A DNA stretch of 64,000 nucleotides from Myxococcales bacterium. Its GTDB lineage: Bacteria; Myxococcota_A; Polyangia; Haliangiales; Haliangiaceae. The stretch lies in the NCBI GenBank assembly GCA_028287115.1, contig JAQBQF010000328.1, forward strand, positions 1 through 64,000, read 5' to 3'. Below, in pieces: positions 47,114 through 56,177 of this stretch. The first letter of the stretch is position 1; the number at the start of each line of letters is the position of its first letter. The notes below the pieces were generated by a model that saw nothing but the letters and a program-made list of their open reading frames with translations, was not told the DNA's origin and did no database searches. The position numbers and the translations under genes were made by a program.

Positions 47114-48775
47114 TCATCGGGAGCGGCGGCGGCGAAGCAGCAGTACAAACGCGATGGGCAACAGCGACCCGGCAGGTCCGTTGCCGGCATCGCAGCAGCC
47201 GCCCGCCGAGGCCGGCGTCGTGCCGGCGTCGCCGCCGATGCCACCGTCTCCGCCGTTGGTAGCGTGGATGAACGTCGAGCAGCCCTCGTTGCCCGCGCGG
47301 TCGGTCGCGCAGACGGCGTACCCGGTTTCGGGCGACATGTCTGCGATCGGCGGCAGATCGGCGGCCCACAGGAATTCGCCGTACCACTTCATCGCGATGT
47401 CTTGCGGTGCCGCATGAGCGATCGTGTAACGGAGCACGACCTGCCTCCAGTCGTGGAGATGCGAAGGCCCCTGGTGATCGTGCACTCGCGCGTGGACGCG
47501 CCCACCGGCGGCGAAGCCGATCGACTCGACCGCGATCACGGGCTTGGACGTATCGATCGCGACCGCGGAGCTCGCGAGCTGAACTTTATCGCCGAAGGCC
47601 TGCTCGCCTTGCGCTTGCACGACATCAGCCCGCCCGTCGCCATCGAGATCCGCGATCGCGATGCCGAGCGTGCTCGGGGTGTCGTTCGGCGTCGCCGCTG
47701 TCGGCGAGAGCGTGAAGTGACCCTGGCCATCATTCAGGAGTAAGCGCTCCGCCCCGAGCGAGGCGACGAGCATGTCGGCGTCGCCGTCGGAGTCGACATC
47801 GAGCCAGACGACGGCATTGTCATCGGCCGGTGGATTCGCCGCGCCGGTGAGCCGCGCCTGCGTCTCGTCGGTGAACATGCCGTGTCCGTCGTTGACGAAG
47901 ATGTGATTGGTGCTGTTCGGTCCGTCGTTGACGGTCGCGAGATCGAGATCGCCATCGCCATCGATGTCCATCGGCTGGAGCTCGTAGTTGTTGCGAAAGT
48001 GCGGCAGCGCGTTCGGGTCCGCGGTGAAGTGGCCGGTGCCGTCGTTGCGAAACACGAAGCTCGTCGTATCGAGCTTGCTCGACACGAGGATGTCGAGATC
48101 CCAGTCGTTGTCGATATCGACCAGCTCGAGGTCCCACGACCACTTGACGAGCTGCGGCGGCATCGCTGCGGCGGTGTCATCGGTGAAGTGGCCGGCGCCG
48201 TCGTTGCGATAGAGCCGGGTGCGGCCGCCGATGTATCCGACCGCGCCGGGCGCTTGCGTGCCCCAATCCGCGATCACGATGTCGAGATCCCCGTCGCCAT
48301 CGACGTCGCCAAACTCCGCGTCGCCGATGCTCGTCAGTTGCTGCGGCAGTTGCGCGGTCGCGTCGGTCCAGCCGGTTGCGCCGCGGAGGTAGAGGACCGC
48401 CTGCGTTTGATAAGCGCCGCCGGTGAAGATATCGAGATCGCCGTCGCCATCGATGTCGGCGGCCTTGATCATCCGCGACAGGCCGGAGAATCCGCCGATT
48501 GCCTGCGCGGAGATGTCGGTACATCGCGAACCAGCTTGATCCCACGCTCCGAGATTCCGAAAGATCCGTGCGCGCTCCGGCGTGCCTTTGCTCGAGTAGT
48601 TGCCGCCGTTCGCGATCAGGAGATCGACGTTGCCGTCGCCGTCGACGTCGGCAACTTCGATCTTGTTACTCCACTCGGCCGTCGTGCCAACGCACCTCGC
48701 CGTCGCGTCTTGCCAGACCTGCGCCGCGGCGGTGTGCGTAATCGCCAACACGACCAGAGACGCATGCACTCGCAT
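47114..48775 (-). CDS. secreted FG-GAP/VCBS-repeat protein with MYXO-CTERM-like end
   Basis: 553 aa. Signal peptide (T-A-A-A-Q). At least eight D-x-D-G-D-G-x-x-D calcium-loop repeats at about 42-370 (V-D-G-D-G-N-V-D, I-D-G-D-G-D-L-D, V-D-S-D-G-D-A-D, and so on) predict a beta-propeller. The C-terminus has G-G-C-C-D-A-G-N, a Gly-Pro turn, a hydrophobic helix L-L-P-I-A-F-V-L-L-L and R-R-R-R-S-R, the layout of the MYXO-CTERM sorting signal. It is probably surface-anchored or exported through the type II system. Function unknown. Confidence 0.82.
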   Translation of the reverse strand: MRVHASLVVLAITHTAAAQVWQDATARCVGTTAEWSNKIEVADVDGDGNVDLLIANGGNYSSKGTPERARIFRNLGAWDQAGSRCTDISAQAIGGFSGLSRMIKAADIDGDGDLDIFTGGAYQTQAVLYLRGATGWTDATAQLPQQLTSIGDAEFGDVDGDGDLDIVIADWGTQAPGAVGYIGGRTRLYRNDGAGHFTDDTAAAMPPQLVKWSWDLELVDIDNDWDLDILVSSKLDTTSFVFRNDGTGHFTADPNALPHFRNNYELQPMDIDGDGDLDLATVNDGPNSTNHIFVNDGHGMFTDETQARLTGAANPPADDNAVVWLDVDSDGDADMLVASLGAERLLLNDGQGHFTLSPTAATPNDTPSTLGIAIADLDGDGRADVVQAQGEQAFGDKVQLASSAVAIDTSKPVIAVESIGFAAGGRVHARVHDHQGPSHLHDWRQVVLRYTIAHAAPQDIAMKWYGEFLWAADLPPIADMSPETGYAVCATDRAGNEGCSTFIHATNGGDGGIGGDAGTTPASAGGCCDAGNGPAGSLLPIAFVLLLRRRRSR

Positions 48776-48912
48776 GCACGGACAAAATCACGCTCGTAGC
48801 CGTGCCGCCAGGACCCCGCGCTGACACTGCACGTCATGCGCAAGGGAGTTGCGCAGGCGAGGCATCAAGTTCTCAGCACGGGTGAGAGGCGGCCTCAGGG
48901 ATTCGTCTACAC

Positions 48913-50436
48913 ATGTCCCGGCGTTCGGTGCACCGTACGGCCATGCGACGCCGAACGTTCATGGGCATGGTCTCCGGCGCGACGGCCGCGACCGCGATCG
49001 TCGGGATGAGACGAGCTCGCGCAGCGTTCGGCGCGTTCCCTGCCGGATCGGAGGCCGTTCAGCTCCCCGACGGCATGCGCGCCAAGCGCGTGCTCGAGGT
49101 CTTCCTCTACGGTGGGCTCTCGCAGTGGGAGACGTTGTACTTCGTTCGCAACTACGGAAAGCCGACCGATGCAGCGTACGCGAACCAGCAGTACTACACG
49201 TTCGCGACGACGAACGCGCAGTACACGACGCAGTGTGGCGGCGCCGATCTGCCGCGCGTGCTCGGCCCGGATGCGCTCGGCGCGAGTGTCGAGCTCGGTC
49301 CATTCGCGTGGCGGCTGTGGGGACGCCAGGACATCGTCAATCGCATGCGTGTCGTCGTGCAGAAGCACAACCTCGAGCCGCACGAAGCAGCCGTTCCGCA
49401 GGCGCTGACCGGCCGGCCCGTCGGGCAGCCGACCGCTGCGGGGCTCGGTGCCCACGTGCAGCGCGCGCGGATCGACAGCGGCCAGTTTGCGATGCGCGCC
49501 TCGCCGCATTCGTACGTGCTCGCGACGGGTGGCATCTCGAGTGACAACGTCGCGGCGGCGGCATCGGCCGGTGCGCATCCCGGCTCGGCGCGTCCGCTGC
49601 TGATCAAGACCGACAATGCCGCGAAGTTCACGCAACTGCTGTCGCGCTCGACGGTCGGTGCGAAGCGCGCGGACAACGATGCGCTCGTCAAGGCGTACCT
49701 CGACCAGTATCAAGCGCGGCTGACGTGGCCGGGCCAAGGTCGCGTACGCAGCCCGCGCACCGATGACCTCGCGGTCGCGTTCAATACGACGACGCAGGTC
49801 GACGCGATCCACAACGTGATCGCGGACAACTTGTTCGCCAACCAAGCGGGCACTTCGTGCGGTCATGGCGAGACCACGAACATTCCACTGATGGGCCTCT
49901 CGGCCGCGCGCCACTTGCTCACCCATCCCACGGAGCCGGCCTCGTACGTGTGCGTCAGCGATGTCGGTCTCTACGAAGCCTCCGGCGGCGGCGGTTACGA
50001 CACGCACACCGACAACGCGCGCGATACCGCGACGAACTTCGACAACCTGATGCAGGCGCTCATCGCGATGATCAACGGGCCCGGCGAGACGGATCCGACG
50101 AAGCTCTCGCTCGACGATACGCTGATCATCCTCAACACCGAGTTCGGTCGCACGCCGGTCGCGCAGGGCGCCAATGGCCGCAATCACCATCCGTACGGCT
50201 ACGCGACCGCCTTCATCGGCGGTCCCACGGTGAAGGGTGTCGCCGGTGCGATCGGTCCCGACGGCAACGCGTCGATGTTCGGAACACCGTCGGAGAATCG
50301 GATCGCCGCGCTGCTCTCTCTCGGTATCTGGCCGTTCGCGCCCGAGGGCTTCGCGGTCTCCGACGTGCCGAATGCGCACGCGGAGGTCGAGGCGGCACAG
50401 AACGCGATGACCAGGTTCCTCGGGAGGACGGCATGA
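48913..50436 (+). CDS. DUF1501 protein with Tat signal
   Basis: 507 aa (497 if the ATG at 48943 is used). Twin-arginine signal R-R-R-T-F-M-G followed by a hydrophobic stretch and A-R-A-A cleavage. A sulfatase-like body with N-T-E-F-G-R-T-P (about 415-422), a G-R-N-H-H-P motif near 428 and C-terminal helices is typical of DUF1501. Tat export implies folding, perhaps with a metal, before transport. The ATG of the next gene overlaps its stop, so both are made together. Confidence 0.88.
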   Translation: MSRRSVHRTAMRRRTFMGMVSGATAATAIVGMRRARAAFGAFPAGSEAVQLPDGMRAKRVLEVFLYGGLSQWETLYFVRNYGKPTDAAYANQQYYTFATTNAQYTTQCGGADLPRVLGPDALGASVELGPFAWRLWGRQDIVNRMRVVVQKHNLEPHEAAVPQALTGRPVGQPTAAGLGAHVQRARIDSGQFAMRASPHSYVLATGGISSDNVAAAASAGAHPGSARPLLIKTDNAAKFTQLLSRSTVGAKRADNDALVKAYLDQYQARLTWPGQGRVRSPRTDDLAVAFNTTTQVDAIHNVIADNLFANQAGTSCGHGETTNIPLMGLSAARHLLTHPTEPASYVCVSDVGLYEASGGGGYDTHTDNARDTATNFDNLMQALIAMINGPGETDPTKLSLDDTLIILNTEFGRTPVAQGANGRNHHPYGYATAFIGGPTVKGVAGAIGPDGNASMFGTPSENRIAALLSLGIWPFAPEGFAVSDVPNAHAEVEAAQNAMTRFLGRTA

Positions 50437-52493
50437 GACTCGCGATCCTCACGGTCTCGATGCTCGCGCTCGGCGGTTGCTCGGGCTGCGGCAACGATCA
50501 GCAGCTGCAAGCGGACGCAGGCGTCGATGCGCCGACGTTCGATCAGTGCACAGGCGATCCGGCGACCTTCGTGCGGCAAGCGTTCCTCGCGCTCGACGGT
50601 CGGCGGCCGAAGAGTCAGGCCGAGGTCGACGTCTACGTCGCGGTCTACAAGGAAGCCGAGGCCAAAGGCTTCGACGCAAAGGACACGGTGTCGCGCGCGA
50701 TCATGGCGCGTCCCGAATTCGAAGGCCGCTGGGTCGACGTGTTCATGGACGCGATGCACGTGCAGCGAACGGACATCCAGAGCGAGTCCGGATGCTGGGA
50801 TAAGGGGCTGCGTGCACAGCCTGCGACCCCGGCGCTCGCGATGACGATCCGCACGCAACGCGCGACCGGGACCGGCGACGGCCAGACCTGGAACATGGTC
50901 GATCTCGCGCGATCGGCGCTCGCGCTCGACGACATCACGCCGGTTTATCGCGCGCAGCTGTTCTCGCTGGTCGCGAATCCGATCCCCGCGGCGAACGTCA
51001 ACGCGGTGGAATCCGAGCTCGCGCGACGCGCGGATTTCGGAGCGACGTTCGATGCCGGCTACCTCCATCGCAACGGCGTCTGCCTCGGCTGCCACAACAG
51101 CGAGATGTCGGTGACCGACAGTGATGACCCTGCAAAGGACCGGTTCTGGCCGGTGCCGGGGTCGCCGGAGAAATCCGTATACGGCATGTCGACAGGCGTT
51201 GCCGACGAGCGCGCACACGCGATGTTCCGTTACGACGGCTTCGCCGATAACCGGAACGCGACCAACCGGCCATGGGGCTGGAGCGGCAGCTGCGGCGTGT
51301 TCAATCCCAGGACGTCCGTGCCGACCGACCCGGCGAATGTCGACGCGAAGCTCGCGAGCATCACCGGCAAGACCTCGACGGTGCACGACCTCGAGGCAGC
51401 CCTCGGCCGCGGCTTCGATGCGCTGCGCGGCATGGCCCCGCCGATCCAGGCCGACGGATCGATCGCGGATCCGGATACCGCGCTCGCGTGGCTCGTGACG
51501 CTCAAGATGACCGAGGATGTCTGGAAGCAAGCGACCGGGACGTCACTCACGATCGCGAACTACTTCCCGCGCAACCAGGCCGCGTCGGACTTGCTGTACG
51601 CGCTCGCGACCAAGTTCACCCAGAGCGGCTACTCGGTGAAGGCGCTGCTCGCCGCGATCGTGGCGAGCGACTACTTCGATCGCAAGACGGCGGACGCCGG
51701 GTGCGGCGCCACGCCTTACACCTATCCAAACGTGTTCGATCCGTGGGTGATCTCCGATCCGGATCCTGCGAAGCATCTCAACGGTCCCGGCGACGCGGTC
51801 GCTGCCGTCGACGCGCGTACGCTCGTCAGCGCGATCAATGCGGCGCTCGAATGGACACCGCATGCCTCCGCTCGATTTCCGGACAGTGGCAGCTTCCAGT
51901 GCTTGCAGCTGTCGTGTTCGCAGCTCCAGAACGCGTGCAGCGGCAATCAGTGCTGCAACGAATTCCAGGGCGTGTGTACCGAGCTGCCGTTCGCGCGCGG
52001 CGTCGGCATCTTCCTGCGCAACAGCGAGCGTGGCTTTCGCGGCGTCGATTTCCAGGCGCGCCTCGCGTTCGAGAATCGCTACGGAGCATGCGCGCGCCCG
52101 AAGTGGGTGACCTTGGACTTCATCGACAAGCTCGTCGTCGCGGGTGCCGCCGATCCGAGCGCGACCGCCGCGGATGTCGTCTCGGCGCTCAAGGACCGTT
52201 TGATCGGCGAGCCCACCCTCACGGATCAGCCGGAACGCGATGCGCTCGCGGCGTTCGTCGGGTCGCTCGATGCTCCCGCGAGCGGGGTGCAGGCGACCGC
52301 CGTCCGCCAGGTCTGCGGTGCGCTGCTCGGAACGCCGCAGTTCTTGCTGCAGGGCATCGCCGGCAAAGGTGGAGATCTGCCGAAGCTGACGCCTCCCGAT
52401 GCCGGCTTCGACGCGATCTGCGCCGATCTCGCGGCGCGCGGCGCGGCGGGGCACTCGATCACCTGCTCGACGGGCACGCTGACGTTGCAGTAG
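50433..52493 (+). CDS. lipoprotein with c-type heme site, partner of the DUF1501 protein
   Basis: 686 aa from the ATG overlapping the DUF1501 stop (ATGA). Lipobox L-G-G-C (Cys16). A c-type heme site C-L-G-C-H at 217-221, with further Cys clusters near 490-520 (C-S-G-N-Q-C-C-N-E-F). The body has Planctomycete-type DUF1549/DUF1585-like features (repeated F-x-x-D/N-R-x-A). It probably carries electrons or binds heme at the envelope together with the Tat-exported partner. The exact DUF label is uncertain. Confidence 0.8.
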   Translation: MRLAILTVSMLALGGCSGCGNDQQLQADAGVDAPTFDQCTGDPATFVRQAFLALDGRRPKSQAEVDVYVAVYKEAEAKGFDAKDTVSRAIMARPEFEGRWVDVFMDAMHVQRTDIQSESGCWDKGLRAQPATPALAMTIRTQRATGTGDGQTWNMVDLARSALALDDITPVYRAQLFSLVANPIPAANVNAVESELARRADFGATFDAGYLHRNGVCLGCHNSEMSVTDSDDPAKDRFWPVPGSPEKSVYGMSTGVADERAHAMFRYDGFADNRNATNRPWGWSGSCGVFNPRTSVPTDPANVDAKLASITGKTSTVHDLEAALGRGFDALRGMAPPIQADGSIADPDTALAWLVTLKMTEDVWKQATGTSLTIANYFPRNQAASDLLYALATKFTQSGYSVKALLAAIVASDYFDRKTADAGCGATPYTYPNVFDPWVISDPDPAKHLNGPGDAVAAVDARTLVSAINAALEWTPHASARFPDSGSFQCLQLSCSQLQNACSGNQCCNEFQGVCTELPFARGVGIFLRNSERGFRGVDFQARLAFENRYGACARPKWVTLDFIDKLVVAGAADPSATAADVVSALKDRLIGEPTLTDQPERDALAAFVGSLDAPASGVQATAVRQVCGALLGTPQFLLQGIAGKGGDLPKLTPPDAGFDAICADLAARGAAGHSITCSTGTLTLQ

Positions 52494-52535
52494 AGCTGTT
52501 GCGGTGGTCGTGGGTTTGCGCCATGTTCCAGGCGC

Positions 52536-53318
52536 ATGAGCTCACTGCAACATCGACTCGGTGCGACGCTGTTCGCGCTCCTCGCGATCACGGCGTGCGA
52601 AAAGAAGACGAACAAGGCGGGTGACATGGGCGGTACGTCCGGCAGCACCGCCGCAGCCTCGGATCACAAGCCGGGCGAAGAGATGGCTCCCGAGCCGGTC
52701 GGCCGCGACCCGAAGCAGCCGAGCCCGAATCCGGCGCCGGCAGGCGAAGATGTTCGGCCGCCGGTTGCCGCGGATTTCGCCGAGTACACCAAGGATCTCA
52801 AAGGTAGCGGCAAGCTGCTCGCGACGATCGAGACCAGCATGGGCACCTTTCATTGCGAGCTGTTCGGCGACAAGGTCCCGATGACCGTCGCCAACTTCGT
52901 CGGCCTCGCAACCGGCAAGAAGCCGTGGATGAATCCCAAGACCGGGAACGTCGAGCGCGGCAAGCCCTACTACGACGGCCTGATCTTTCATCGCGTGATC
53001 CCGAAGTTCATGATCCAGGGCGGTGACCCGCTCGGTCAGGGTGTTGGCGGCCCGGGGTACGAGTTCGCCGACGAGATCGTTCCGGAGCTCAAGATGGCGC
53101 CCGGTGTCCTCGCGATGGCGAACACGGGCCAGCCGGTCACGAACGGCGGCCAGTTCTTCATCACCGAGATCTCGCCCGATTGGCTCAACGGCCACCACAC
53201 GGTGTTTGGTCAGTGCCAAGAGGTCGACCTCGTCAAGAAGATCACCGGCGTACCGGCGACGAACGAGCGGCCGAACGAGCCCGTCACGATCAATAAGGTC
53301 ACGATCAGCAAGGGCTAG
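52536..53318 (+). CDS. lipoprotein cyclophilin-type peptidyl-prolyl isomerase
   Basis: 260 aa. Lipobox L-A-I-T-A-C (Cys21), a 60-residue Pro/Ala/Gly linker, then a cyclophilin domain: F-H-R-V-I-P (about 151-156, catalytic Arg), F-M-I-Q-G-G-D-P, Q-F-F-I-T and H-T-V-F-G. It assists folding of exported proteins. It is between the heme lipoprotein and the DUF4139/OmpA gene; no 4-nt overlap. Confidence 0.93.
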   Translation: MSSLQHRLGATLFALLAITACEKKTNKAGDMGGTSGSTAAASDHKPGEEMAPEPVGRDPKQPSPNPAPAGEDVRPPVAADFAEYTKDLKGSGKLLATIETSMGTFHCELFGDKVPMTVANFVGLATGKKPWMNPKTGNVERGKPYYDGLIFHRVIPKFMIQGGDPLGQGVGGPGYEFADEIVPELKMAPGVLAMANTGQPVTNGGQFFITEISPDWLNGHHTVFGQCQEVDLVKKITGVPATNERPNEPVTINKVTISKG

Positions 53319-53349
53319 GTCCGGGTTCAGGCCAACGTCCCTGTGAACG

Positions 53350-53371
53350 GGCCCCCGTTGTAACCGGGGCC
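53350..53371 (+). terminator. GC hairpin downstream of the cyclophilin gene
   Basis: GGCCCC (53350-53355) pairs with GGGGCC (53366-53371), about 32 nt after the stop. No T-run follows, so factor-dependent termination is equally possible. Confidence 0.4.
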
Positions 53372-53394
53372 GCGCAGGTCCGCACTGTGCGGGT

Positions 53395-55515
53395 ATGCGA
53401 AGGATCTTGGCGTGCGCGAGTCTCGTGTCTGCATGCGCGGGCACCGCGCCACAACGGCCGATGCAGTTGCGGCGCGTGATCCTCTACCAGAACGGAATCG
53501 GTTACTTCGAGCGCTCGGGTCACGTCGGGGGGGACACGCTGAAGCTCGAGCTCGCGCGCGGAGAGCTCGATGATGTGCTGAAGACGCTGACCGTGATCGA
53601 CAGGCTCGGTGCAGGTGTCGCAACGGTCGATGTTCCGACGCTCGGCGAACAAGATCGGACGATCGCGCTCGGCGTGCGGATGTCCGCGGGTCGCGTGCAC
53701 GACGTGCAGGTCAGCTACGCGGTACCGACACCGACGTGGAAAGCGGCGTATCGAGTCGTCGTCGATGACTCGAAATCGGGCGGGCTGTTGCAGGCGTGGG
53801 CGATGGTCAACAACACGTCGCAGGAAGACTGGAACAATGTCTCTCTGACGCTCGCGACCGGTGCGCCGATGTCGTTCGCGATGGATCTGCACACGCCCGA
53901 GTACGTCAAGCGTCCCGATGCAACCGGGCGCCTGGTTGCACCGACCGTGATCGGTCTGGTCGATGACGAGAAGGTCGGAGCCTCCGACCGCGATCACGAT
54001 GGCATCGCCGATGTCGACGATAAGTGCCCGAACGAGCCGGAGACGTTCAACGGCAGCGAGGATGAGGACGGCTGCCCCGATCGCGGCCGCGTGGCCGTCA
54101 CGAGCACGAACATCGAGATCCTCGACAGGATCTACTTCACGAAGAACGGCGACGTGCTGATGCCGCAGTCGGCGCCGATCGTCGATGCGATCGCGGCGAC
54201 GCTGCGGGGCAATCCCGACATCCTCGAGGTCGAGCTCGATGGCCACGCGAGCTCGGACGAGGCGGATGCATGGGGCCTTGCCTCGTGGCGCGCCGCTTCG
54301 GTGCGAGGTGCACTCGTCGCGCGCGGTGTTGCCGCGTCGCGTCTCGCGATCGCGCCGTTCGGTGCGACGCAACCCGTCGATCGCAGCGATACCGAAGAAG
54401 CGCGACACAAGAACCGGCGCGTCGAGTTTGTGATCCGCGAGCGCCGTGAACACCGCGCAGATCACGGGCACATGGGCATGCGGCTCGATGCAAAGGCGGT
54501 GCAGGCGAGCGCTCACACGAAGTCGTCATCGTCAGACGTGGCGGGCTCCGTCCGGTACGTGCTCGGCGAGCCCGTCTCGATCCACCGCGGTGCTTCCTCG
54601 ATGGTCTCGATCCTCAACAAGCCGGTCTCGGCCGAGGACGCATTCTTGTTCCGTCCGGACGGCAACGCGCCCGGCAGCGATCGCCACCCGTTCCGCGCCG
54701 TCCGCGTCGCGAACACGAGCGGCTTCACGCTCGAGCCGGGCCCTATCGCGATCTTCGCGCGCGGTACGTTTGTCGGCGACAGCCTGATGCACCGCCTCGA
54801 TCTCGGCGAGACCGCGTGGGTGCCGTATGCGCTCGACGGCGGGACCACCGTGACCGTGACTACTGACGATGCCGAGCGTGCAGTGCGGATCAAGTCGATC
54901 CAGCGAGGCGTGTTGACGGTCGAGAACGTCGGTGTCCGGACGACGCGCTACGCGATCGCTGCCGGTCGCGAGCCCGCGAGGCAGATCTATCTTCGGTACG
55001 CCAAGCTCGCGGGTTACGAGATCAAGGACCTGCCGCCCGGCACGCTCGATCAAGGCGACGCGTATCTGATTCCTTTGCCGCTGCAAGCCGGGCGATCGAG
55101 CGTGCTCGCGATCGAAGCGCGCGAGCCGCGCCAGCGCACGCTCCAGCTCCTCGACGAGGGCGCGACAGCGCTCGGCCTCTACGTCGAGGGCAGCAAGTTG
55201 CCCCCCGGAGTCGCCGAGAAGCTCGCCGCCGCGGTGACGATGCGCAAAGAGCTGGGCGTGCTCGAGGAGGAGACGGTCGAGCTCCGGCGTCGCGTCGGTG
55301 ACCTCGCCGCGCACGCGCAAGACATCCGCGAGAACCTGCGCGCGATCGACAAAGTCGCGGGCACTGTCGATCTTCGCAAGAAGCTCGTCGCGAACCTGAC
55401 GCAGGCAACCGCCGACACCGACGCCCTCGCCCGCTCGCTCGGCGCCAAGCTGGAGGCGCTCGCGACGACGCGGAGTCGCCTGCAAGACTCGTTACGCGAG
55501 ATCACGCTCGAGTAG
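53395..55515 (+). CDS. DUF4139-like lipoprotein with TSP3 repeats and OmpA domain inserted
   Basis: 706 aa. Lipobox V-S-A-C (Cys14). The N-terminal third looks like DUF4139 (V-I-L-Y-Q-N-G-I-G-Y-F-E-R, Y-A-V-P-T-P-T-W-K-A-A-Y-R, W-A-M-V-N-N-T-S). At about 198-230 there are TSP3-type calcium repeats (D-R-D-H-D-G-I-A-D-V-D-D-K-C-P). At about 245-350 there is an OmpA domain ending N-R-R-V-E-F-V-I, which binds peptidoglycan. DUF4139 sequence then resumes and ends in a long coiled coil. An outer-membrane/peptidoglycan linker is likely. Confidence 0.85.
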   Translation: MRRILACASLVSACAGTAPQRPMQLRRVILYQNGIGYFERSGHVGGDTLKLELARGELDDVLKTLTVIDRLGAGVATVDVPTLGEQDRTIALGVRMSAGRVHDVQVSYAVPTPTWKAAYRVVVDDSKSGGLLQAWAMVNNTSQEDWNNVSLTLATGAPMSFAMDLHTPEYVKRPDATGRLVAPTVIGLVDDEKVGASDRDHDGIADVDDKCPNEPETFNGSEDEDGCPDRGRVAVTSTNIEILDRIYFTKNGDVLMPQSAPIVDAIAATLRGNPDILEVELDGHASSDEADAWGLASWRAASVRGALVARGVAASRLAIAPFGATQPVDRSDTEEARHKNRRVEFVIRERREHRADHGHMGMRLDAKAVQASAHTKSSSSDVAGSVRYVLGEPVSIHRGASSMVSILNKPVSAEDAFLFRPDGNAPGSDRHPFRAVRVANTSGFTLEPGPIAIFARGTFVGDSLMHRLDLGETAWVPYALDGGTTVTVTTDDAERAVRIKSIQRGVLTVENVGVRTTRYAIAAGREPARQIYLRYAKLAGYEIKDLPPGTLDQGDAYLIPLPLQAGRSSVLAIEAREPRQRTLQLLDEGATALGLYVEGSKLPPGVAEKLAAAVTMRKELGVLEEETVELRRRVGDLAAHAQDIRENLRAIDKVAGTVDLRKKLVANLTQATADTDALARSLGAKLEALATTRSRLQDSLREITLE

Positions 55516-55604
55516 AACCTACGATCCGAAAGGCGAGACCTTGGACGCGGTGACAGACGTTGACGTGCACGTGACACGTGGACGAGCACGGACGATCTCT
55601 GGGG

Positions 55605-56177
55605 TTAGCGAAACAGCTTGCCGCGTAGATCCGGCGCCGGCTGCGAGATGACTTCGAGACCGACGATCCGATCCGCGGCGATCGCGTTCGCAGCCTGCGC
55701 GGCGGCCTCGATCGAGTCGAGCGTGCCGGTCAGCGTGAAGTACGCCTTGCCCGCGAGATCGACGGCGAACCGGACGTCACGCACGATCACGTGCGCGACC
55801 TTGCAGGCTGCATCGGCAGCGGCGATCGCGGCGCACACGGTCTTGGTCTCGATGATCGCGACCGCCTCGGCATCAGGATCCGCCGACCAATCCGGCGGCG
55901 CGACGGGCGCACCGAGCATCGGCCAGACCTGATCGTCGGCTTGCGCGAGCTCGACGCGGTCGAGCAGCAAGTCGCCTGCGACGAGCTTACCGGCGAGCAT
56001 CGCCTCTTCGACCTCGGCGACACCGCCTTCGAACATCACGAGGTGTTTGCCACCCGAGACGGCGCGCGAGTGCATCAAGATCGCGGGCGAGCGCTTGAGA
56101 CCGGCGTCCGCGGCGACAACGCCGCGCGCGATCGTCGAAATTTCGAGCACGCCGAGAGCGGGGCCTCGGATGCTCAC
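55605..56177 (-). CDS. bacterial microcompartment shell protein, BMC-T (tandem, trimeric)
   Basis: 190 aa. GTG start overlapping the aldehyde dehydrogenase stop (GTGA). Two BMC repeats: A-L-G-V-L-E-I-S-T-I-A-R-G-V-V-A-A-D-A-G-L-K-R-S-P (residues 6-30) and A-V-A-I-I-E-T-K-T-V-C-A-A-I-A-A-A-D (about 100-117). The end D-L-R-G-K-L-F-R matches the H. ochraceum BMC-T1 style. It forms pseudohexameric trimers in the organelle shell, often with a larger central pore. Confidence 0.94.
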   Translation of the reverse strand: MSIRGPALGVLEISTIARGVVAADAGLKRSPAILMHSRAVSGGKHLVMFEGGVAEVEEAMLAGKLVAGDLLLDRVELAQADDQVWPMLGAPVAPPDWSADPDAEAVAIIETKTVCAAIAAADAACKVAHVIVRDVRFAVDLAGKAYFTLTGTLDSIEAAAQAANAIAADRIVGLEVISQPAPDLRGKLFR

